Source: Paludibacter jiangxiensis (GTDB lineage Bacteria; Bacteroidota; Bacteroidia; Bacteroidales; Paludibacteraceae). From it: a DNA stretch of 39,738 nt. The position numbers were made by a program, and so were the translations under genes. The stretch lies in NCBI GenBank assembly GCA_945870155.1, contig CAMBSB010000033.1:1-39738 (forward strand), written 5' to 3'. Numbering within the stretch: the first letter of the stretch is position 1; each line of letters starts with the position of its first letter. The notes under the pieces were generated by a model. It was not told the DNA's origin and did no database searches. It saw only the letters and a list, made by a program, of their open reading frames with translations. Below, piece after piece: positions 17,694 to 25,800 of this stretch.

Positions 17694-20138
17694 ATGAAAA
17701 AATATTTACTTCTTCTTATAACAACTCTTTCATTTGTTGTTCAGGCACAAACGCAAGCCGATGTTGATATTATCCGCAACCGCTGGATAGAAAAGCAGTT
17801 GGCAACTACGTTTAATAGTTCAAATGTTACTACATGGAAGAATAGTATAGTAGTTACCAACGGTAAAGGTCGATGGTCTGATATAGACTATACGGTTACA
17901 ATTGATAAATTGGAAGCCTATTCTCCACTCAATCATTTATCGCGATGTGTTGAAATGTCGTTGGCTTATGCTAAAAACGTTGCCGGAAATGTGCATTACA
18001 ACGACCCCGTTTTACTTGAAAAAATAAAATACGCATTAAACGACAATCTGAACAGGCCACACGATGCCATGTTTACATGGAATCACGATTGGGCTGCTAC
18101 TTATTTAGTTGCGCCGAAATACTATTTGTATACACTATTGGCACTTTATGGTAAAATTACCACAACCGAATTGAATATATATTTGAATGATATTGTGGAT
18201 GGTCTTGAAGTAAAAGATGGCCCTACAACTTATCAATTCACGAAACAAGGTGTTAATACCTTGTGGGTTTCCAATTGCACGGTTATGCAGGGAGCCATGC
18301 AGGGAAATATCAATCGGATAAGCAACGCCTATCTGTTTGTAATTCAACTTGTTGATATAACGCCCTTTAATGTAGAGGGGATTAAATCCGACTGGCAATG
18401 GCATCAGCATGGCGAACAGGTGTATTGTGGTGGATATGGAGCATGGTTTATTCCCGATTTTATGGCATGTCTTGAAATTACCGAAGGAACTGCATTCAAA
18501 TCGATATTCAATAAAGATTTTGATAACTTTGCCAATTACGTACTGAAAGGGAAGCAATGGATGGACTACCGCCATATCTGCGACTGGGGAAGTATTGGAA
18601 GAGGAATAGCCGGAAATGGCACACCAAATGCTATCTGGGGAGTTTATTTGGATCGTATGGCAACACTCGACCCTACGCGTACTACGCAATATATGGCGTA
18701 CAAAGCACACCGGGAAAACGCTGCACCTTCTGCGGTAACCGGCTGTCGTCATTTTTGGAAGAGTGATTTAATGGTTTTGCGTGGAGGAAACTACCATTTG
18801 TCGGCAAAAGTGATGAGTACACGTACCGATGGTACTGAAACAATGAACAATGAGAATCTGAAAGGTTATAATCTACCTATAGGTTCCACCAATATTATGA
18901 CACATGCCAACGAATATCTGGGAATATTCCGCACTTGGGACTGGAGTCGAATACCCGGAACTACCACCGAACTTGTTACCTCCTATCCATCGCCACACAC
19001 TTTCAGAGGATTCAATACGTTAGGAGGTGGTGTAGCTACTGATTCTTACGGTGCCTTGGCTTTTGCAAGTAGTTATCAATCGATATATGCCAACAAGGCC
19101 TATTTCTTCTGCGACGATGTGATGTTTTGCATGGGTACAGGAATAAACACATTTAAAACCAATAATGTGGTTACATCTGTAAATCAATGCATTTCGTATG
19201 GCAATATCAACTACAATGATGGTTCAACTAAAACATTTGGTACAGGTATCGCTGAGAACCCGAATGTCAAGTGGATATACCACGATAATGTAGGATATGT
19301 ATTTCCCAGTGGAGGAAAAATTAATATTAAAAATGGTTCGCAAAGCGGTTCATATTTCGATATAAACAACTCTGCAGGTATGACTACAGTTTCCGACTGG
19401 AAAACGGTGGTTTCCAAAAATGTTTTTAGCATTTGGCTAAACCATGGAACAATGCCAATAAACGACACATACCAGTATATTGTTGCACCCAATAAAACGT
19501 TGGCTCAGACCGAAAGTTTTGCTAATAATCATGGGTTTCAGGTGGCACAAAACGACCCCAAAGCACAAGCGATAAAAAACACAAAGCTAAATCTCTATTT
19601 TGTCGTTTTCTATAGTGCAGGAACAGTAAAATTCAGCGATAACCTGGAAGTTACAGCCGATAAAGCGGCAATGGTAATGATCGCTGCGAAAGCGAATAAT
19701 GTGTATGAAATATCAGTTGCTGATCCACTTTATGCTGATCAGAACACAATTAAAATTACAGTGAACAAAGTTTTAAGTGGCACCAATGTGGTAGTATCAA
19801 ATAATAAGTCGACCATTACGGTTGAGATGCCCAGAACGTACAACCTGACAGGTTCAACTGTAACCAATAGCTACCAGGGAGCACCTACAGTTTTGAACAA
19901 AAATAATAGCGGCTCCTTAAAGATTTTCCCAAATCCAACTAAAGGTATAGTCAATTTTACCGGATTGTCGGGCGAAGAAACACGACTGGAGATAGTTGAC
20001 TTAAACGGTAAACAGTTGTTAAAGGAAAAAGTCAGAACAAACAAAACGTTGGACGTTGGTGTGCTGAAGCGAGGTACTTACTTAATGAAACTAACAAATT
20101 CAACTCAAAAATTTTGTGAGAAGTTAGTCATTGATTAA
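17694..20138 (+). CDS. PL8-family polysaccharide lyase with T9SS sorting domain
   Basis: This 814-residue lyase cleaves 4-linked uronate-containing glycans by beta-elimination; PL8 members act on hyaluronan, chondroitin or xanthan. A signal peptide (1-18, VQAQ) is followed by an alpha/alpha-toroid (~20-330). The predicted catalytic His239 and Tyr248 lie in WHQHGEQVYCGGYG with the family's nine-residue spacing. A probable catalytic Asn194 is in WVSNC, and Arg303 is in GSIGRGIAG. Beta-sandwich domains run to ~735. Residues ~742-814 are a type A T9SS sorting domain (LKIFPNPTKG, DLNGKQLL, GTYLMKL), so it is predicted to reach the cell surface. It follows the operon terminator by 64 bases; a weak promoter (TTG at 17641, TATTTCAA at 17666) is possible. 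Substrate within PL8 is not decided by sequence. Confidence 0.9.
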   Translation: MKKYLLLLITTLSFVVQAQTQADVDIIRNRWIEKQLATTFNSSNVTTWKNSIVVTNGKGRWSDIDYTVTIDKLEAYSPLNHLSRCVEMSLAYAKNVAGNVHYNDPVLLEKIKYALNDNLNRPHDAMFTWNHDWAATYLVAPKYYLYTLLALYGKITTTELNIYLNDIVDGLEVKDGPTTYQFTKQGVNTLWVSNCTVMQGAMQGNINRISNAYLFVIQLVDITPFNVEGIKSDWQWHQHGEQVYCGGYGAWFIPDFMACLEITEGTAFKSIFNKDFDNFANYVLKGKQWMDYRHICDWGSIGRGIAGNGTPNAIWGVYLDRMATLDPTRTTQYMAYKAHRENAAPSAVTGCRHFWKSDLMVLRGGNYHLSAKVMSTRTDGTETMNNENLKGYNLPIGSTNIMTHANEYLGIFRTWDWSRIPGTTTELVTSYPSPHTFRGFNTLGGGVATDSYGALAFASSYQSIYANKAYFFCDDVMFCMGTGINTFKTNNVVTSVNQCISYGNINYNDGSTKTFGTGIAENPNVKWIYHDNVGYVFPSGGKINIKNGSQSGSYFDINNSAGMTTVSDWKTVVSKNVFSIWLNHGTMPINDTYQYIVAPNKTLAQTESFANNHGFQVAQNDPKAQAIKNTKLNLYFVVFYSAGTVKFSDNLEVTADKAAMVMIAAKANNVYEISVADPLYADQNTIKITVNKVLSGTNVVVSNNKSTITVEMPRTYNLTGSTVTNSYQGAPTVLNKNNSGSLKIFPNPTKGIVNFTGLSGEETRLEIVDLNGKQLLKEKVRTNKTLDVGVLKRGTYLMKLTNSTQKFCEKLVID

Positions 20139-20163
20139 TAAAAACTATTGTTTTACCAAATGA

Positions 20164-20415
20164 TCAAATTGTATTGAACCATTAAAAATAGAAATTATAC
20201 TTCGAAAATTTATAGCATTATTTTTAATTGGAATCTTTAACTTGTTTCTAATACAAGCACAAACCTTCAAAAAGGTTCTTATTCCCACCGAAAAGCGATA
20301 TTTAAGCAGTCCGGCTATCGAAGCAAAAATTGCCCGCCCTTGGTTTGCGTGGGCGAATACACTCTTCGGAGAATTTCTGATTAAAGTAGAGAAAGAATAT
20401 TCAGAACTACTTTAA
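20164..20415 (+). pseudogene. Internally deleted remnant of a GH125 exo-alpha-1,6-mannosidase gene
   Basis: An open frame with no ATG encodes a signal-peptide-like stretch (RKFIALFLIGIF ... QAQ), then VLIPTEKRYLSSPAIEAKI, and at once RPWFAWANTLFGEFLIKVEK before a TAA at 20413. The first part resembles the mature N-terminus of GH125 enzymes (a PxEKRxFxSxxVExxI pattern). The second resembles their extreme C-terminus (FTRxWFAWxNTLFGELIxK). The roughly 400 residues that normally lie between, including the catalytic domain, are gone, yet the joint is in frame. The likely original start may now be ATA at 20197. It lies 25 bases after the PL8 stop on the same strand, so it was probably a downstream operon member. 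It cannot be an active enzyme. Confidence 0.75.
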
Positions 20416-20425
20416 AGATGTAATC

Positions 20426-20485
20426 TGACAAAATTCCCCATGGAATTTTATCACTTTTGAAAATATTCCCCATGGAATTTTGTCA
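20426..20485. repeat. Paired palindromic repeats between convergent lyase genes
   Basis: The 16-base unit TTCCCCATGGAATTTT occurs at 20434-20449 and again at 20466-20481 (period 32). TGACAAAATTCC at 20426-20437 pairs perfectly with GGAATTTTGTCA at 20474-20485, and with one mismatch with GGAATTTTATCA at 20442-20453. Alternative short and long hairpins are therefore possible. The right arm includes the stop codon of the minus-strand PL8 gene (20483-20485). It probably serves as a bidirectional transcription end between the two convergent transcripts, or it is a copy of a dispersed palindromic repeat. Confidence 0.6.
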
Positions 20486-22546
20486 AAACACTATTTTTGA
20501 TGCTTGTTTTATGTTGAATTCGCGATGAATTTCTTCCGTTTTCGATGTGCAGAAAACCACATCCAGCTGTTTCCAATTTTGTTGGACTATTCCCACGCCG
20601 GCATTTTTTACCGATAATGTCATATTGCTCCAGGGCAGCAGTATTTCGCACGGAGCATAAGCAACAAACTGAAGTGTTTGGGACGATTGGTTATAAACAA
20701 CTTGTTGAACACTCGTATTTTTGAGTATTCTCAACTGACTTTTTGATTTGAGACCAGCATTAGGAATAACGATGCAGGCTAAAGATCCGTTTTTCGCAGA
20801 TTTTCCGGCATCTATCCCAAGTGTAAATAGCTTATTTTGAATCATTTTGGTTGATTCAGCGCGGTTGATCTCGTTCCATGAACCCTGCCGCATTTCGGAG
20901 TTTACAACAACATTCAGATTGCCTGACTTAAAAATGTAAGCTATCGAATCGTGCCAAACTCGTTTTACTTTTGTGCTGATAAAGTTTTCAGTATGCAGTA
21001 TTTTATTATTTACAAAAGTATTTCCTACCGCAAAAGTCTGATTTATTGATTGAAAAACCGGATTCGGACGCTCGAACTGCAGTCCTGAAACCAGCATAGC
21101 CATTTCGTTTTCGAAGAAAAACCACGACCGATGTGCCTGAATGCTGTCTTTGTTGTAATCGTAAGTAAAACATCCTGTTTTGCCATTACTCACACCCAAT
21201 ACAAAGTTCGTATTGCCCTGAGCACCTTTAGTCCAGTCGTACACAGGCAAAGGTTGACCCGTTTGTTCGCAAAGTGAGCCGGGTATTTTCTCCCAATCCC
21301 ACAAGGGGAAAATGCCCTCATATTCATTACCACGTCGCACAATAAACTGCGTACCGCGTCCTAAATGATAGCCTTTCAGATTTTCCAGATTACCGGTCTC
21401 GGTGCTTACAATGTCCTTCGAAACAGCTTTAACTGTCATCATAAAATGTCCACCCTGTTGCACCATAAAGTCGATGCGCGGAAAATAGCGATTGCCTTTC
21501 AATACATTTAGCCCCCTAATTAACTCCCATTGGTCGTTGACCGTTGGTTCCCCCACAGGGGACTTTGTGAGTTGCGAAACAAAATCAGACAATTCATGGC
21601 TGCGTTGCCCGTCAATTTTGGACATTAGTCCGGCTGCCATCGCAATTGTTTTCGTTTTACTGTCAGGACGAGAAATTTCGCGCCCCATAGCTGTGTATTC
21701 GAGCGTGTTTCGGTACGAACACCAACGCTGACCATCCAATAAATAGGCCGAAATCAGGTTTGTTTTTTCGGTGCTCAAAGCATATTTTGTACCGTGTGCC
21801 ACGTACAGAATTTGTGCTGCACTCAGGCTGAAAGCCTTGCCGTAACCAAAAGCATAGCTTTGTGCGCCATGCTGATAAAAACTGAAATCGGGTTGAATGC
21901 CTTCGGCTTTGGTAATGATTATTTCGTTGGCAGCTGCTGCAAAAGCACGTTTCAGACCGGCATCGTTGCCCACCAAAGCCGAAGCATATACATGGTTAAA
22001 TGCTTCCCAAAGTAGATTTTGTCCAGTGGCAGGACCCCAGTAATAATACATATCAGGGCGAACGGCTAAGTTTATTTGTGGGAGTATTTTTTGCAATCGT
22101 TCGGCTCCCATCTCTTCCTGCATCAAAATAAACACTTTTCCCATTTCGAATGGAACTCCTATCAGTTCCCACCAGGCATTTTTGGGTTTTGTTTTGTTTG
22201 CAAGCCAATAATCTACACCTTCAACTATTTTATTTTTAAGAATTCCTGAATGATAGAAATTCGATGTTGAATCAGTGTATGCAATTGCCAACGAAGTAAG
22301 TCGTTGCCAATGAACTCCCCATTGCCATTTGGCAGCCGAATTATCGGCATAATTAAGGTCGGAAAACTTGCCGTCGGCTAGTTGAAGTTCGAGTTTCTCA
22401 GCATTCACAGCTGCAGTTTGGTCGGTATAATGCAATGTGATTTCACGTAGTTTGGCTTTAACCAATTCAATATCCATGGTTTGAGCACTAACAAAAACAG
22501 GAATAATAACAAAAAGAAAAATCAGAATATTTTTAAATTGAGTCAT
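20483..22546 (-). CDS. PL8-family polysaccharide lyase without sorting domain
   Basis: This 687-residue PL8 lyase is encoded on the minus strand. A signal peptide (1-21, VFVSAQ) directs export, and with no C-terminal sorting domain it should stay in the periplasm. The family's aromatic patch is present as NAWWELIGVPFEMGK (the usual form is N-W-W-x-x-E-I-G-x-P). Predicted catalytic residues are Asn177 (TGQNLLWEA), His226 and Tyr235 (YQHGAQSYAFGYG, nine apart), with Arg289 and Arg293 in MGREISRPD. The central beta domain begins near 340. It is more canonical than the neighbouring surface PL8, and the two are clearly divergent. A -7 element TATCTTTG on the minus strand (22602 to 22595) lies about 50 bases before its start. 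It probably processes imported oligosaccharides. Confidence 0.92.
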   Translation of the reverse strand: MTQFKNILIFLFVIIPVFVSAQTMDIELVKAKLREITLHYTDQTAAVNAEKLELQLADGKFSDLNYADNSAAKWQWGVHWQRLTSLAIAYTDSTSNFYHSGILKNKIVEGVDYWLANKTKPKNAWWELIGVPFEMGKVFILMQEEMGAERLQKILPQINLAVRPDMYYYWGPATGQNLLWEAFNHVYASALVGNDAGLKRAFAAAANEIIITKAEGIQPDFSFYQHGAQSYAFGYGKAFSLSAAQILYVAHGTKYALSTEKTNLISAYLLDGQRWCSYRNTLEYTAMGREISRPDSKTKTIAMAAGLMSKIDGQRSHELSDFVSQLTKSPVGEPTVNDQWELIRGLNVLKGNRYFPRIDFMVQQGGHFMMTVKAVSKDIVSTETGNLENLKGYHLGRGTQFIVRRGNEYEGIFPLWDWEKIPGSLCEQTGQPLPVYDWTKGAQGNTNFVLGVSNGKTGCFTYDYNKDSIQAHRSWFFFENEMAMLVSGLQFERPNPVFQSINQTFAVGNTFVNNKILHTENFISTKVKRVWHDSIAYIFKSGNLNVVVNSEMRQGSWNEINRAESTKMIQNKLFTLGIDAGKSAKNGSLACIVIPNAGLKSKSQLRILKNTSVQQVVYNQSSQTLQFVAYAPCEILLPWSNMTLSVKNAGVGIVQQNWKQLDVVFCTSKTEEIHREFNIKQASKIVF

Positions 22547-22887
22547 ACAACCTTTTTAAATTAAATTAGAAAATGATTTAACACATAACATTCACAAAGA
22601 TACAGCATCCGTTGGAATGATATTTATGTTTAATTGTTTATAAATGATTGAATTTTGAATATTACCAGCCTAGTTGTTTATATTATTTTGTTTTTTATTG
22701 GTATAATATTGCGCACTTTCAGTTTTCAAAAGTGCTGAAACTCCCACCAGCATTGGATTGTATTCAACTGCTTTGTTTTTCTTCATATTATCACATATTA
22801 TGAGCAAAATAATACAAATTGCAGCTCGTCTTCCCACCTATTTTTGTTTCGTCGAAAACTCTAATTTTAAATCAATAATAAAACGAT
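22547..22887. promoter_or_regulatory. Divergent promoter region between PL8 and the large surface-protein gene
   Basis: These 341 bases hold no convincing gene. Minus strand: TATCTTTG (22602-22595) is a likely -7 element for the PL8 gene. Plus strand: the box TGAGCAAAATAATAC (22801-22815) and the -7 element TATTTTTG (22839-22846) lie before the surface-protein start at 22888. Between them is an overlapping dyad, in which GCACTTT (22713-22719) pairs with AAAGTGC (22729-22735) and TTTCAG (22717-22722) pairs with CTGAAA (22735-22740). Confidence 0.6.
22801..22846 (+). promoter_or_regulatory. Shared 15-bp box plus -7 element, copy B (surface-protein promoter)
   Basis: TGAGCAAAATAATAC (22801-22815) is followed by TATTTTTG (22839-22846) at the same 38-base start-to-start distance as in the first susC promoter (7575 and 7613). 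The predicted leader to the ATG at 22888 is about 35 bases. The shared box implies co-regulation of the transporter operon and the surface protein, probably by the HTCS. Confidence 0.55.
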
Positions 22888-25800
22888 ATGAAAAAACTTA
22901 CTTTTTTAATGCTTTTTACTGTGTTAGCGATGGTAGCGGATGGACAAGAACTTATTACCGATGGTGGTTTTGAAAATTCTGGAACTTATACCGTTACAGA
23001 ATCAAGTACAAGTGTTTTAAAACGTGTTACAAATATATATGATCCGGGTACTAATAACTGTCAAACAACTTTTCCAACAACAACTGCTGCAGCTATTACT
23101 GCTGGTCAGTGGGTTAAAAAGGCAGGTGCAGATGATGGCGTTAAAGCAATAGTATTAGCTTCTGGAGCAAATGGAAGCTCAAACTGTTTAAACCTTAAAA
23201 TTCCTTCCGGTATATCTACTGCCGGCTATGATAAATGGAATAACTGCGTGGCACTTCAAAAGTTGAATACAGCTTTAGATAATGGACAAAAATACGTAGT
23301 AACTTTTTGGGCAAAGCAAGATGGTGCAGGATCAAATAATGCAGGTATAATTACCGTTTGTTTGGTAGATAATACACTTCAAGCCGTAGCCACAACCAAT
23401 TCGTTGGCAGTATCTGTTCAATTAACGTCAAATACAAACTGGACAAAATACACTGTATTACTCGATGTGCCAAAATTCAAGTCATTTAATTCAACGGCAA
23501 ATTTTGCAACATCGTTTCTTGGTTTTGGTTTAAATACGGGTTATAGTAGTAGTTTGACTAACTATGCAGGAGTATTAATTGATGATATTTCTATTCAACA
23601 ATACTCCGGAACCCCCTCAACCCGTTACGTAAAATCCGGTGCTACAGGCACAGGTACATCGTGGGATAATGCATCGGGAAGTATTATTGATATGTTGAAC
23701 GATATTCCTGCTGGTGAGGTAAAAGTTGCTGCAGGAACCTATTCATATTCTACAACCATTCCAATAAAAGATGGCATCAATCTGACCGGTGGTTATCCTG
23801 CTAATGCCTCAGCAGGAAACGAAACCATAGACTTACATGCCAATCCCACCATTTTGGATGGAGGAAATGCCAGAAGAATTATCACGGCCTCGGATGTGCT
23901 TACACCATTCTACAATGTGACCACAATCAAAGGGTTTATTTTACAACGGGGTAAAAGTAGTTATGGTTGTGCAGCACTGATTTCCCTTGGAACTGTACTT
24001 GAGAATTGTGTTATACGGAATAATAACTCAACTGGTTTGACCTCCGGTAGTGCTGTAAATATGAAAAGAAATCAAACTTTGACTTACAATGGCTCAATAT
24101 ACAACACCAAAACATCGGGTGCCCTAATTAATTGTGTTATTGTAAATAATACTGCCTCAAGCGGACCAGGTGGAGTTTATGTTCCAGATAAATCGGATTT
24201 TTCGATAATAAATTGTGTGATTGCAAACAATGTAAGTACACATAATGATGCCATTGGTGTTGGTGGGTTATGGTTTGGTATTTCAATGGAATATGCACAC
24301 ATTCAGAACAGCATTTTCTATAATAATTCAGGTCATGCAACTGCTGCTGCAAATAATATTAAAACCTCAACAACTAATTCTCTACAGGTAGTGCTAAATA
24401 ATTGGTTTGATGATTCGACTATGCCGCTCACATTGCATACAAATTCCACTAATAATAAGCTTAAAACAAATATTTCAACACCAAATTTTGCATTACCAAC
24501 TACTTTTCAGGGAGCTGCTTCAACTCAAGCACAGATTGATGAGATAAATGCTGCTGATTGGAGATTAAAATCTACTTCGGGGTTAATAGGTATAGGACAA
24601 TCAACCTCCAATATTAAATTTCCGTATGAAAGTATGAATGCAAACAGTACACAATTAACCGGAAGAGCATTCAGCACAATCACTACCGACGTTATGAGCA
24701 GTACCCGTGTAATAAACACAACCATAGACTTAGGTGCCTACGAATTCAATCCCGTTGTGGTAACAACAGCTGCTGGTACAAACGGTACGGTTTCAGCAAC
24801 TACTACAGTAAGCAAGGGGTCGTCGGTAACTGTAACTGCTACTCCAAATGCAGGGTGTAAGTTTAGTGCTTGGACAGTAACGAGCGGAACTGCACCTGCA
24901 CCACCTGCTACGTCTACCTGGACTTTTACTCCTACAGCCAATTGTACCGTGTCAGCGAGTTTTTCTTCTTTGTTAACAACAGCTTCGGTTACATATAGCC
25001 GAACAGCTTCTAGTTTAGATATTTTGGTAACTAAACCAACTTACACAGGGACTCTTACTTATAAAATACTGGATGTTAATAACAATATCCTTGCTCAAAA
25101 TGTGACAGCTACAACTCAAAATGCTACATTGGTTTATTCAGCAACCGGATTAGTAAAAAACACCACCTACACATACAAAATTGTAGCTGTACTCGATGGG
25201 GTAGAATATGCACCGGTAACTTTAAATGCTACTACGCGTAAATACATAAACAACAGTGTAGAGGTAATTGATGATTTTGAAGATGGAGTTCAGTATTGGT
25301 CAAATATTAATAGTGGGACTGTTACGAATGGGGCTTCTAATACCATAACGAATGGTATAAATAGTTCGGCTAAATGCAATAAGTTAACTGTAAATAGTGG
25401 CGCTGCCTCGTATGTAGGGATGAAGGCTGCAATTGAGAGAGTAGAGGTTGGACCTGGTGCATTTTATCAATACTTACATGTTAAAATGTATCGGGATGCT
25501 ACTTATTCCAATAGTGCTGGTATTGCTGTAACGTTTATTGCTCGTGAAGATAATAGTGCTATTACTCAGGTTGGAACTCCATTGGCTACCGTGTCAGGAA
25601 TAAATACATGGGTAGATTATGTATTTGATTTAAGATCGGCAAGTTCCACGAACAAAACCCTTTTTTCGTTTTATATCAGACCGGCAGAGCTTACTTCAGG
25701 CACTCATGCCGGAGGTTTTAGTTGCTACATCGATGATGTCTATCTTTCAAACAGTGCTGCGCCTTCTACAGGAAATGTTACTCCACGCATTGCTGTGTCC

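Noticed and set aside
18135-18752. 205-codon open frame on the minus strand within the first PL8 gene
   Set aside because: It lies wholly antisense to a clear PL8 lyase. Its translation shows no domain, signal peptide or family-like pattern, so it is a shadow of the real gene.
22626-22690. A third copy of the 15-bp box facing the minus-strand PL8 gene
   Set aside because: At the expected distance only about half the bases match. A better partial match (CAAAATAATA on the minus strand, 22690-22681) lies 88 rather than 34 bases away, so it is not the same element.
22758-22973. 71-codon plus-strand frame overlapping the start of the large surface protein
   Set aside because: It runs through the predicted operator and promoter and overlaps the surface-protein signal peptide in another frame. 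The hydrophobic start comes from AT-rich DNA and nothing else supports it.
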